Shown here in pieces: positions 40,898-54,700 of a stretch of 64,000 nt of DNA (positions are counted from its first letter, which is position 1; the number at the start of each line of letters is the position of its first letter). Source of the DNA: Mrakia gelida (lineage: Eukaryota; Basidiomycota; Tremellomycetes; Cystofilobasidiales; Mrakiaceae). The notes under the pieces were generated by a model. The model had not been told where the DNA came from, did no database searches, and worked only from the letters and a program-made list of their open reading frames with translations. The DNA lies in contig BRON01000003.1 of the NCBI GenBank assembly GCA_024345305.1, forward strand, positions 2,046,001-2,110,000. Reading direction: 5' to 3'. The position numbers and the translations under genes were made by a program.

Positions 40898-42284
40898 TCA
40901 AGCAGCCTCCTCGTGCAGCAGGACGTACTCCCTCGTCGACTGACCGAACTTGAGCACTGCGAGACGACGACGCGAGGGAGGGAGGAGAGGTCAGCGATCG
41001 TTGTCTGAGAGGAAGAAACTCAGTCAGGACGATAAGATTAACTTACCATCACTAGCCTTCAGCTCGTAGTACCTCGAAGCAGGGATCTCTTTTTCGTTGA
41101 CGAAGGTTCCGTTGGTCGAGTCGAGGTCGATGATGAAGGGCCTGGGAAGAGAAAGAGGAACAAAGGCAAGATCGAAGGATCAGCATTGACTCTATGACGC
41201 TCCGTTGAACGTTGAAAAGGAGGAACTCGAGCTCTGGCGAGCATGGAGGAGGGAAGAGGAGACGAAAACGCGAACTCACTTGACGGCGACGCTCTCGTCT
41301 CCAAACTCGTTTCTATGTCGAATCAGACGGAACTGGATCACAGCGTGTTGTTTCGAACACGAAGGATGGGCGATGGGGATATCTACGGTCTGCAGCGACA
41401 GCACGAAGAAAGCGAGGGACGGAAGGAGGTAAGCTTCGTTTGTTTCGAGGTCGAGTTGAGTTCAACAAGTCGAAGGAGGAGAGAGAGGTGAACGTACAGC
41501 TGCATCCCTCCCAACAAGGTACGCCGACTGTCGATGGATGTGGAAGATATCTACAAAGCCGACCGACGAGCGAAACAGTCAGCGTTTGGCCCTCTTCGAG
41601 AGGAAGGAAACGGACGAGACAAAACGAGACGAGAGCCACTCACCGACCTGATCCTTCCCTTTGAAGACGTACAACCTCCAGTTCAAACTCGGTTTCCTAG
41701 CCTCAGGGGGTTCGTTGTACTTCAGCGTCACTCCAGCTGCGTTCGTATTCGTTTCAGCTGCCAGGGCTCTGCACACGTCCACCCGAAACGAACGAGGGAA
41801 AGGATCAGCGTTGAGTTGAGCTCGAGGCTGAACGAAGACGAGAGGGAGAAGGAGAGGTCGTAGGACTGACCCTGAGAGCTCGAAGTTAGGCTTCGCAGCT
41901 TCCTTAGCTGCTGGAGGGGGCGAAGGCTCCTTCATCACTGGTCCCCCCTGGTTCAGATGAAAAGGTGGAAGCGAGAAGGCGTGAGCTCGAGGAAGAAGGG
42001 AAGGAGGAAGGAGGAACGAAGCTCAACAAACTCACCTCTCTAGCATCCCTCCTCCCACTTCCTCCCTCACCTCCTCCACCTCGCCTATCCCTATCACTAC
42101 GCTCGTCATACTTCCTTCGGTTCCCAGCTGCTTCTCGTTCCCTGTCGGCAGCACTGTAGCCTCGATCACGATCTCCTCCTGGTCGAGACGAACGCGGCGG
42201 AGAACGGTTGGATCTGTACGAGTTGGACGTCGAGTTGGAAGGGCGAGGAGGTGGGGAACGGGAGCGGGAGCGGGAGCGAGGCAT
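40898..42284 (-). CDS. FHA-domain RNA-processing protein, SNIP1/Pml1-like
   Basis: The start at 42284 opens an Arg/Ser-rich N-terminus (MPRSRSRSRSPPPRPSNS), typical of splicing-associated proteins. Later exons give KPSLNWRLYVFKGKDQV, then an FHA domain: DIPIAHPSCSKQHAVIQFR (phosphothreonine-binding loop SxxH-type), IDLDSTNGTFVNEKEI (TNGT loop), RYYELKASDVLKFGQSTREY and the end VLLHEEAA at 40898. This order matches SNIP1/Dawdle/Pml1, which act in pre-mRNA retention and splicing and in small-RNA biogenesis. At least six introns are present, most ending in a TCAG acceptor; exon limits are approximate. Confidence 0.85.
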
Positions 42285-42757
42285 CCTAGCTTTTGGAAGG
42301 AGGGGAGGGAGAAAGGGTTGATTTGGGCGGGATGGGGGAGCTGGTCGTTGAAGGAAGGAGGGGAAGGGAGTTTCAAGCTCTGAAGTTGCTCGCGTGGCTG
42401 CGAAGCGCGAAGTCGAAGATGAAGCTTTTCGAGAGTGCCTTTCAAATCTTAAGGCTAACTTGCAACTAGAGGAGGCTCTGTTGTGGATGGAGTCAACTTC
42501 TCAGGGGTTTGGTCGACCCTTCGCGAGGGTGAGATCTCGGACAACGCGAAACGCGAACGGAACTGGCATTACAGAGATAATGAAGCTAAGCAAGAGTCGG
42601 GTCATGAGCTAAGGGTGAGCTGGAGTGAGAGGTGATATGAGCGGAGCGAGCGAAGAAGCGAGAAAAGCAAAGCAAACGCGAAGAAAGAAAGCACAAGTGA
42701 CGAAACGAGACGCGACGACGGAGGTTCCCTCTCCTCCGTCCTTCCCAAGAAGGGAAA
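42285..42757. other. Intergenic between FHA gene start and SGT1 stop
   Basis: About 470 bases containing the FHA gene promoter and SGT1 3' UTR. It is purine-rich on the plus strand near 42650. No gene was recognised. Confidence 0.45.
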
Positions 42758-43896
42758 TCACATCTCGTACTTCTTGGCAACCATCCCAGAAGGAGCCTGG
42801 ATCTCAGTCTTCTTCTTACCGATGTCAGCCCAGTTTGTCGAGAGCGTGGTACCTGTAAGACGAGAAGCGAGAAGTCAGCTCGGGCTCTCTCTCCTTCTTT
42901 CCTCTCCTCGCTGGGCTCGTCTCCCGATAACCTTCACGCACACGAGGGTGCGAGCTCGTACGGTAGACAAGAGAAAAGGTAGACTCACCCCCACTCTCCT
43001 GCATCGACTTCATCATCGCCCTTCTTGAATCTTCGTCGGCGTTGGCGTAGATGTTCTTGAACAGATCGTTGACCGCCTCGTCTCCTCCCGCAGGAGCCTA
43101 CAACAAGCACAGGCGAGCGGAGAGACGGTCAAGTCAGTTCTTCGGTGAGTTTTGGAGAAGGAAAAGAGGTGGAAGACGGGGAACGAACAGTCTCTCCCTC
43201 GGCAGGGTTCTTGATCGCCTCGTCCGCGAGCTTGCTCCAATCCTTCTTCTGACGAGCGACAGCTGGAGTGGTTTCCTCCTTGGAGTGAGGAGCAGGGAAG
43301 CCTGTCCCATCGAGCAAAGAAGTGTCAGCTCTTCTCGTCTTACGAAGCGAAGTTGAAGAAGCGAGTGGGAGGGAGGGGGAGGGAAGGGAACACGAAGCTC
43401 ACCTCCGTCGTGATCTCCTTCCCCCGTGAGACCGCTCCACTTGATTCCGAGGTCCTTCTTGACCAAGACGATCTCGACCTTGACTGCTGAGACTCTGTAG
43501 GTTGACTTTTCGGTGTCGATGGGGTGAGGGAAGGGAGAGATGTCGTAAGGAGAGGAGTTGGGGAGGGTGAGCTTCATCTGAGGGAAGGAGCGGAGAGAAG
43601 GAGGAAAGGTCAGCTCCTGTTGGCTCGAGATGGATGAGCTCGTTCGTACAGATGAGACAAAGGTGATCTCCAGAAAGACGTCCGCCTCTGGTGGAAAGCG
43701 TGGACGTGAGGGGAGGAGGTGAAGTCGAGGAGGAAGAAAGGAAGGGAGGACGAACCGATCTCTCCCTGAAGGAAACGCTGACATCCTCAGGCTTGAGTCC
43801 CTTGACGAAGATGGAGAGAGTGAACTTCTCGTCGGACTGGAAGAAGTCGTGGCGAGGAAGAGGATTCGAGGAAGAAGAGGCTTGAGAGTCGGACAT
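42758..43896 (-). CDS. SGT1: SGT1-type HSP90 co-chaperone lacking the TPR domain
   Basis: SGT1 links HSP90 to SCF ubiquitin ligases and kinetochore assembly. The start at 43896 reads MSDSQASSSSNPLPRHDFF and goes directly into the CS domain (FTLSIFVKGLKPEDVSVSFR, DVFLEITFVS, STYRVSAVKVEIVLVKKDLG, IKWSGLTGE). The SGS domain follows (KDWSKLADEAIKNP, NDLFKNIYANADEDSRRAMM, KSMQESGGTTLSTNWADIGK), ending KKYEM at 42758. The N-terminal TPR region found in yeast and plant SGT1 is absent from this reading. An ATG at 43959 would add only 21 residues and lies just before a donor-like GTGAGC, so it does not restore a TPR. Either the protein is naturally short or a TPR-coding exon set lies unrecognised upstream. 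Confidence 0.85.
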
Positions 43897-44232
43897 GTCG
43901 GACGAAGGGACGAGGAGGGAGATGGGTGTGGAAAGGGAAGGAAGGTCGAAGCTCACCATGTTCGTTTTGCTCGATCTTCGTCGCCTCGTTTTGCCTCCGG
44001 CGGCCTCCTTCGATCTTTGAAAACTTCATAAACACGTTTGACCACTCCTCAGGACACTACAAAGAACCAGACATCGTCTCCGTGAGAGTTTCCGACTTCT
44101 GTTTCAGGTTTCGCCCTCCCCTCGCTCGCTCTTCTCTTTTCTCTCTTCCCAGCAGCAGAATCGCATGTCATCAAGCCTCAACTCTCGTTAAACTCAGATC
44201 GAGCACTTCAGCCACACTCTGGCCGACACCTG
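43897..44232. other. Intergenic between SGT1 start and GLR1 stop
   Basis: 336 bases. The left part is the SGT1 promoter; the right part is the GLR1 3' UTR. No TPR-like coding was seen on the minus strand here. Confidence 0.5.
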
Positions 44233-46944
<2,712 letters not shown>

Positions 46945-47362
46945 GCTCGTCGAGAGGAGGCCGTGTGAGAGAGCAGGACTGACTGCTTGAGAGGGTGATG
47001 GGTTTGAGGACGGAAGAGGAGCTGGCGGAGGAAGGGGGAATGACAGGGCTGATGTAAGCTCAGCGAAACAAGGCAGCACAGCAGTTGGCCGGTCTCAATT
47101 TCCGAGGTGTGGGAGGAGGGACGTATCAAGGCTCGATTTTTGAGTCCGAGAGTCAAATTCGGAGTCGAGCACGAAAGGAGGCGAGCTCGAGGCTCGAGGC
47201 TCGAGACAAGGCGCGTCGCGTCGTGTTTTCTTCGGTGTCCAACTCCTCTTCTTCTTCCCTCTCGGGACCCTCCGAAAAGGAGGAGATTACAAGCACTTAC
47301 ATATATAGGACTGACCCCTCCGGTATCTCTAGGTGAAGCAAGAACCCTCTCAGGCTCCTCCC
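46945..47362. other. Intergenic: GLR1 promoter and GNAT 3' side
   Basis: About 420 bases. The minus-strand frame upstream of the first GLR1 ATG is open for about 110 bases without another ATG. No separate gene was recognised. Confidence 0.45.
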
Positions 47363-48590
47363 TCATCGCGTCAACATCGCCTCCAGCCTCTCCCTCTTCC
47401 CGTCTTGCAGCCAGTCCTCGAAGGTCATCGAGAAGAACACTGAAGACGCAAAGCGGAAGCGATGGTCGACAGTCAGTCCGAGAACTCTCGTTCGAGAAGG
47501 GGAGAAGAAGGAAAAGGAGAGACGCACCTGCGTCGTTCCCGACCTGTTTGCCGCCAGGAGCAGCTTTCCCTTCTCCAGCTCCGACAGGCATCAGATAGAC
47601 CCATCTCTGTTCCAGTCGAAATAGAAGAGGAGAAGGAAGGGAGATTCGGTCAGTCGTCTTCTCTCAACGACGACGACGACAAGAAAGCGAAAGCGACGAC
47701 GAAGACGAAGACTCACCAAAACTCCCTCTCTCACGAACCCCAACCTCTCAGCAGCCTTCGCGCTCGTCTCGTTGAAGTCATCGCAGTACCATAAGACCCT
47801 GACGCAGCCGAGTCCTCCCTCCTCGATGGGATCCAAAGCGTGCTTGAGGAGGAGATGGGACGCGTGGGTTTGGACGTGAGTGCGGCGGAACATGGGGTCA
47901 ATTTCGACGTAGGCGAGTTCAAGAGAGCGGTGATTGAGGGAGATTTGGTCATAGCCTAAGTCGGGGAGAGTGAGGGCAAGAATCAGCGAGTGAGATCGAG
48001 AAGAAAGCGACGATGCGACGCAACCGAGCTCACCGATGTTTCCAGCGAGCTCTCCCGTTGCTAGATCTCGAATGACCCAGACGCACTGTTCCATCTTCGC
48101 TCGAAGACCTTCGGCCCACTTGAGCTTGCCAGCAGAGAGCTCGGATCCGTGAATCGATGGCTATTTGAAGAGGAAAGGAGGGAAGGGAGGAGGTCAAAGG
48201 TCAGCTTCATCCTCCTCCTTCGTTCCCCTTCACCCTCTTTGACCTCGCCCCTTCAGGATAGTGATCCGGGAAGCAGTAAATCAGCGAGCAACGGATGAGA
48301 CTCACAATCAACGGCTCCAGTCGAATCTTGTCGGTCTGAAGGACTGGCACTGAGACGAGGCAGTTCAAATCGTAGTCCTCCGCTGGCGTGTTTGAATGAT
48401 CCACTGGAACGTGTCGAGGAGGTTTGAATCCAATGGAGGAGTTCAGGAGAGTTGAAGGGAAGGCAGGGAGAGCCTTAGGCGAAGCTGAAGATCCTGCTGG
48501 TTGGGTCGAAGAGTCGGCGGCAAGGGGAGGAGGAGGGGAAGGGGAAGAGGTTGAGCTCTCGAGCTCGCGAGGGAGGGAGGGATTCGACAT
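47363..48590 (-). CDS. GNAT-family N-acetyltransferase (RimJ/RimL-like)
   Basis: The start at 48590 (MSNPSLPRELESSTSSPS) opens a disordered leader. The Acetyltransf_3-like core reads PVLQTDKIRLEPLI, WVIRDLATGELAGNIG, RSLELAYVEIDPMFRRTHVQ (binding loop region), THASHLLLKHALD, RVLWYCDDFNETSAKAAERL, GFVREGVL, then RWVYLMPVGAGEG and a final exon ending DWLQDGKREGLEAMLTR at 47363. The domain pattern (N-terminal strand NGRIGRDxE-like VRLEPL, and NxxSxxxAEKLGF near the end) fits enzymes that acetylate protein N-termini or small amines. The substrate is unknown. About five introns; limits approximate. Confidence 0.8.
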
Positions 48591-49133
48591 CGTGGTTGAG
48601 AGTGAAGAGAGCGAGGTCGGGAGCGAGATTTATACCGCTTCCAGGTTCAGAAGGAGTCAGACTTGATGGGAGACGAGCGGAACCGAGGTCGGAGGAGTCA
48701 TGAAGGTTGGAGGGATGGAAACAGATCGAGCTCACGAAGGAGGAGGACGCATGGTGCCATTTGATTGAGTCCTTGCTTGCTTTGGTGACTCGATATCTCT
48801 TGAAGAAGAGCTGGAAAGGTCAAGGAACGGGTCGGCATGGTATGGAGCCTCCGAAATCCCCTGGGAAGGTCTGGGGATGTCGTGGGTGAAGCAGGGTGAG
48901 GGAAGGAAGGAGTGAAAGTTGAGCTCGACTTTCTCCTCGCTCGACCGACGGCCATCTCCTTCCCTCCCCCTCCCCCTCGTCCTCTTACTCCTCCATGACT
49001 CTCCGTCAATGGTCAGACTCCTCATGAAGATCCTGGAAAGGACCGTTCACTTTCGCCAGCAGAAAGCTGGGTCTCTTCGACGGAGATGGGGAGGAAGCGA
49101 AGCTGAGGAGTCGAAGTCCGAGAGCTCAGACCT
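48591..49133. other. Intergenic between GNAT start and hydrolase stop
   Basis: About 540 bases. Minus-strand donor/acceptor-like motifs near 48720-48890 could be a leader intron of the GNAT gene. No gene was recognised. Confidence 0.4.
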
Positions 49134-50978
49134 TCACGAAGACAATCCCTTGGCTCGAACAAAGTCTACCACCAGTTTGATGAACTCATCAGGTCTGCTC
49201 GTCGTTCCACCGAGTTCCAAAAAGAAAGGGGAGACAAGACGAGACGCGTTGGCCATCGATCAGCTCTCGCGTTCACTCGCGTCTCAAGAACTGAGAAAGC
49301 AGGGAAGACTTACCTCTCAGCTTGCACCCAGTGTCCCGTATTCACGTCTTTCAACACCTGAAAAGAGAAGCGGAGGGCGGAGGGATGAGCCTCGTAAGGA
49401 GGAGAAGGGAAGATGGAAAGGAAAGGAGAAAACGAGCGAACCATATTCGGGAAAAACGCCTTCGCTGCAGGGAGGTTCTGCTCGTTGATGTACGGGGACT
49501 GAGTACCTCGAATGAATAGCGTAGGACCGTCCCATTCGATCTCCCCGGGCTGTGGTTGGAACGAGAAAGAAATGTGAGAGGGGAAGAGACGACGACGAGA
49601 GCGAAACGAGTGGCGAACCTTGAAAGGAAACTTCGCCAGCTCGGGTATCGCAGCCTTGAGCGTCTCGAGAGGGACCCGGAAGTTCAGCTTCTTGTTCTTG
49701 AGGATCAGGTTCGTGAGCAGGAATTGGCGGATCGAGACGTCCTGGAGAGTAAGAGAAAAGCCGCGAGTTCGAGACGAGTCAGAACGCGAGGCTCGAGATC
49801 TCGTCTGCAAGGTCAGAGGCCAAGAACGAACCTTCTCGTACTTCTGCAGAATAGAATCAGCCTCAGCTCTAGACTTCTCCTCTCTGTTATGCTCGATCTC
49901 GAGCATGCCTTCTAAATAGCCCGAGAACCTGGAGTTGAACGGACGCGTCGGATGGTGGGGGGTCGATTCAGGGTTACGCTGCTGCGAAAAGAGTGCAGGA
50001 AACGTCGACTCACTCGGGAAGAACCTTATCAAGTCCAGGAGCGATGTCCACCGAGATCAACGTCTTTATCGAACTGTTGAGGCGAGGGTGAAGCGTCGTC
50101 GTCATGACAGCTTTCCCTCCCCTTCGAAAACGGCGAAAGAACGAGCTCTGGTCAGCTTAATGGCCGCACTCGAGTGGACGGACATAAGCTCACATCGAGT
50201 GGCCTAGTAGATGGACTCGTTTCGGACCGAGGTTTTGAGTCTTGAAGAACTGAGAGATGTCGGAAGCCATTCTGCGACGCGGGATGCGGTAAACCGAAGA
50301 CAGAAGTGAGCTCAACGAAGAGGCGAGGCGAACGAAGAGAGATGAGAAAAGAGCGGTCACGAACGACATGTTGGTGTGTAGAGGATTGTGAGGTGCTGTT
50401 CCATGATTCCGAAGGTCCTTTCGGGGCGAGCAGCAACAGTCGAAGGGAAGGAGGGACACGGAGTGAGCTCGACGTTTCCAGCCGAGCGAGCTCTCTTTCT
50501 CCGTCAACGACGAGCGAGACTCACGAGGGCGTAAACGGGCATCCCGAGCTCCTGAGCGAAGGTTTTGATGAGAGATCTCCAGCTGAAATATGTAAACAAA
50601 GGTCAGAAAGCGGCAGTCGGAGACCCGTCGGGCTCAAGAGAGATCAAGCTCACTTTTGTTTTGAGCCGCTGCAAGTCACCACAGAAGTCAACAGATCCCA
50701 AATCAGCATGCCTAGATACCCATTATTCTCTCTTCGATGCTATCCCGCGCTAGGGTCAAGGTCAAGACTCACAAAAGTCCATGAGCGATAACCAAACTCT
50801 CGTCGCTTCGTCTGCCCTCCTTTGGTTCTGCGACCTCGAACGGCAGGATCACTGGTTCTGGGACTTCGGGGAGCTCGGAAGAGAAGAGAGCTCGACGAGA
50901 AGGTAATAGTGGAGGATGGACCGATGTCCGAAGAAGGGACGAGGTCGTCGAGGGGAGGAAAGAGCGAGGGAGAAGCAT
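49134..50978 (-). CDS. Mitochondrial alpha/beta hydrolase, ABHD11/Imo32-like
   Basis: The start at 50978 reads MLLPRSFLPSTTSSLLRTSV and continues to RRALFSSELPEVPEP, a convincing mitochondrial presequence. The fold follows: LVIAHGLLGSKQNWRSLIK (HGLLG oxyanion region), PVYALDLRNHGTAPHNPLHT, PKRVHLLGHSMGGKAVM (nucleophile Ser), DIAPGLDK, IEWDGPTLFIRGTQSPYI and NTGHWVQAERPDEF (catalytic His), ending FVRAKGLSS at 49134. ABHD11 in animals maintains the 2-oxoglutarate dehydrogenase complex; yeast Imo32 is a mitochondrial relative of unknown role. About seven introns, most resolved by GT..AG and frame. Confidence 0.88.
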
Positions 50979-51755
50979 TGAAGGAGGGAAGGAAGGGCTG
51001 AGCTCAACAGAAGGGGAGGCAAGATGTGTGAGCTCTTTCGTTCGGGAACGAGGGAGTTGTGATGCGTGAGATACGTACAGAAGGCTCGTCTTGGATCCGA
51101 TGGAGTCCTGCGGAGATGGGAGCTGAGAAGGAAGCTTGGGTTGATCGTGGCCGTCGAAGGAGGGAACGAGAAACGAGCTCGACGTCGAGGCGGACAGATC
51201 CGAGTCACGCCTCGAAAGGCCTCGACGCGCTCGCAGATTTTCCCAAATCCTCAACCCGCCCCTTCGGGGCTCTACCTGCTACCACGAGGCATCAACAACG
51301 TCGCCCTCTCACCTCCCCATCTCTCCCTTTCGACCCTCTCTTCCCTCGCCGCCGAACCAAAGCAAAGACATGATCAAAGCAAGTCATCATCAACGTACGC
51401 GTGAATAAGTTTGTGAGTGTGTCAGAGAGGGGAGACATGCAAGTGCGATAAGTAGTTTGGTTGGTTGGATGGGTGGTGTGTCAAGCCTGTAAGCGAGGGG
51501 AAAACTGAGGAAGAAGAACGAGCAAAAGGGAGACGCGAACGAAATACAGAGCGAGGAAACGAAACCGAGCTCGAGCGGGAACAATCGTGTAGGATAAGGT
51601 AGGTAGGCTGGTAGATAGGTTGGTAGTACAAAGGGGTTAGAGAGAGGATGAGGGGAGAGGGAGGGGTCGTTAGGATCGTAAAGAGCGAGGGAGGGAAAGC
51701 TACGAGGCGAGCGAAAGAGAAGCTGCTGGCGGAGAAGTTTTCCGACGACCAACGA
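50979..51755. other. Intergenic: hydrolase promoter and ASH-protein 3' side
   Basis: About 780 bases. Open frames here are T/Leu-rich or Ser/Arg-rich shadows without ATG support. No gene or RNA was recognised. Confidence 0.45.
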
Positions 51756-54700
51756 TCACTGTGACAACTCGAACGTCGTCCGAATTTCTGAAGAAAAATG
51801 AGAGAAAAGATAAGAGAACCGGTCAGTTCGGGGGAGAGAAGAGAAGAAAGGAAAGGCAGAGACGACGCGACTCACTTCTTCTCCCAAATCCTCAACGTCA
51901 GCCTCAAATCCGGTAACACCTTCTCCTCCTCCCCCTCCGTCGCCGAAGGAGGACCTAAAGGCCCAAACACCGCGCACAACCCAGCTCTGAGGGTCTGGCT
52001 CTGCCCAGCAGCGAGCGGAACGGCGATCCGCGTTGTTGAACTCGGTGGGGAGGTGGAGACGATCTTGGATGGAGGAGGGGTGGTGATAGGGGTTTGAGGA
52101 GGCGAGGAGCTTCGTGGAGTTGTGGTAGAAGTGGAGGTCTCGTTGGTGGCAGAGAGGGGAGAGGCCGCCGTGGAGTTGGAGGAAGGAGGCTCGTTGGTGG
52201 TGGTAGGCTCCGTCGAAGGAGGAATGGGGATGCCCAATTCGACGAGTCGAGCTTCGTACTTCTCGATCTTGTCGGGTTTGGCCTTCCTCCTTGCGATCTT
52301 GAGTTTCTGAAGGATGTTCTCGAGTTCCTCGTCCTCGGCTTTGGTGAGAGCCGCTTTGGATTCGCCGTCGAAGAGTTGGACGGAGAGAGAGCAAGGGGAG
52401 GCTTGGTCTGGAGAGGGAGGGTCGACTTCGACGACGAAGGATCGGTCGCCTTTCGAGGAGTTGGTGATGTTGAAGAGGCCCGAGTAGTCGTCGAGAGAGT
52501 GGGTGAAGTCGACGTCGGGGATGTGGATGTCGAGAGGGGAGACCCAGAACCTGAAGAAGGCGAGAAGAAACCGAGACGCGATCAGCGAGCGTTCTCGAAC
52601 GAGCACGAAGGAGGAGAGGACGAGAAGACTCACGAGTACGTCTTCCTAACAGTAGCCTTGACCGAAACGACCATATCGTTGTCTCCATCCTGAACGTTCT
52701 CGACGATGAGCGACTCGCTGAACAGACCAGGCATCGAAGGTGTGAAGACGAAGCCTGCGACCTCCTTCTTTCCAAACGGCTCGACCTGAGGCAGAGAAAA
52801 CAGGATCAGAACTTCGTCCCGAGAGAGTTTTTACGCGCTCTGAGATGAAGAAGGGGAAAGAACGCGACTCACCACTCCGTAACGACCCTCGCCGAGCTTG
52901 AAGTCGTTCGAACTGATCTTCCCACTCAGTCGGATCCGGAACAGTCCAGGGCTCTCGCTTCGGTTCTGTGTACACCCAAAGCAATCGCGTGAGGGAGGGA
53001 AAAGAAGAGTCAGCGAACGAAGTCGACGTAAAAAAAGAACTGAGCGAACGAAGGAGGGAAAGGGAGGAAGCGACGAACGTGAATGATGATCGTCTTGGAC
53101 TTCGAGTCTCCCTTCTCGAGGTTCCCGAAGTTGATGTGCGTTTGAGCCACATCGAGAACACTGCATCACCAACGAGGAAACAGAGAGAGGGAGTCAGTCA
53201 ACGACGACGCTTCGAAACGAGACTCGGAAGAAAGAAGACGAGAAAACGCGTCGCTCGAAAACTCACCTCCTCGTCATATTCGACCTAACCAACAGCTCCC
53301 TCACGGGCAACATCTCCCTCTCCACCGCCAACCCAGGGAACCTCTCCCCCAGCTTCTCATCAAACTCCCTCAACGTGATCAGAACCTTACTATCCTGCCT
53401 CCTACTCCGATCCCCTTGAACCTGAGGTCGACTCGCTCCCTTCGCCTTCATCACCAACACCAACTGCCTATCCCCGTTCCCAGCGATCAACAAATCCGTG
53501 CTGCTCGTGATGGGGACGAGCTTCCCGTTGTCGATAGCCGCTTGGAGAGCAAGCTTGAGGTTGATGGTTGTGCGGACGTAGAGTTCTTCGGTTTCGCGAG
53601 AGGAGGAACCTGCCGAGCCTCCGAGTTTGAGGGATTGGACGAGGTCGCGGTGCTCGATGGCGGAGAGAAGTTCGTCGAGAGAGAGACGGGACACGTCTGC
53701 TGCGTCGACGGGTTCGGCGAGACGTTGTTTCCGTTTTCCGGTGAGGGCTGGGGAGCGGATCTCGTCGGGGACGATGGCGGCGTTAGAGGAGGAGGAGGTT
53801 GGGTGACCGATGGCGGAGGGAGTTGAAGTTGAGCTCGAGACGAAGACGCCAGTTTCTGATCCTTCGGCTGGGTTGTGAGTCGTCGAGCGAACCTTCTTCT
53901 TCGGCGTCGAGGGAGCCTTGGGTTTGGAGGAGGAGGAGTTGGAGGAGGGAGGAGTGTCGTTGAGAGGTGAAGCGGTGGAGGAAGAGTGGTTGACGGTCGA
54001 CGAAGACGAGGGCGCTGCAGCAGCTTTCGCTTTGGTAGCTTTGCTCTCTCCTCCGAAGATGGTCTTCGCGATCTTGGGGAACTTGCCAGAGAGTTTCGAC
54101 TTGTCTTCGTTCTCGATGGTGGTGCAGAGATGGATCCGTTGGCTGGCTGTTGGACCGCGATGAGAGCAGAGAGGAGGTCCAGCGAGGTCGAGGTACTCGA
54201 ACCCAGCGAGGAGGGTTCGATCCTTGAAGATGACGACGTTTCCGTAGAGCTGGAGGGTGGGTGGGGTGGGTGGATGGAGGGGGTGGGAGGGTGGGAGGGG
54301 GGGAGGAGGAAGAGACGGGAGTCAGTGAAACGAAAGGAAGACGCGTCGAACGAAAACGAAGGAACCAAAAGGAAATCGACGCAACTCACCACAACCGTCC
54401 TCCCCTTACTCCCCTTCCTCATCGCATTCACCATGTTAATCGGCTTCGGCCCGGTCACCTCTCCCTCTCCTCCTCCCACCCCTCCCACCACCCCATTACC
54501 CCCACCTCCTCCTCCTCTCACAGCACTCTTATCCCTCCCCCTCGCTCCCTTCCCGCCTCCTCCACCCCTCCCCTCCACCACCTCCCCCTCCCTCGCAGCC
54601 ATACTGTCGAGGAACCTCTCTCGATTCGATACCGGCGGAGGCTTCGGTGCTTCGACTTGGGTGATCGGGAGGGGAGTGACAGTCCCTCCTTCGCTGACGT

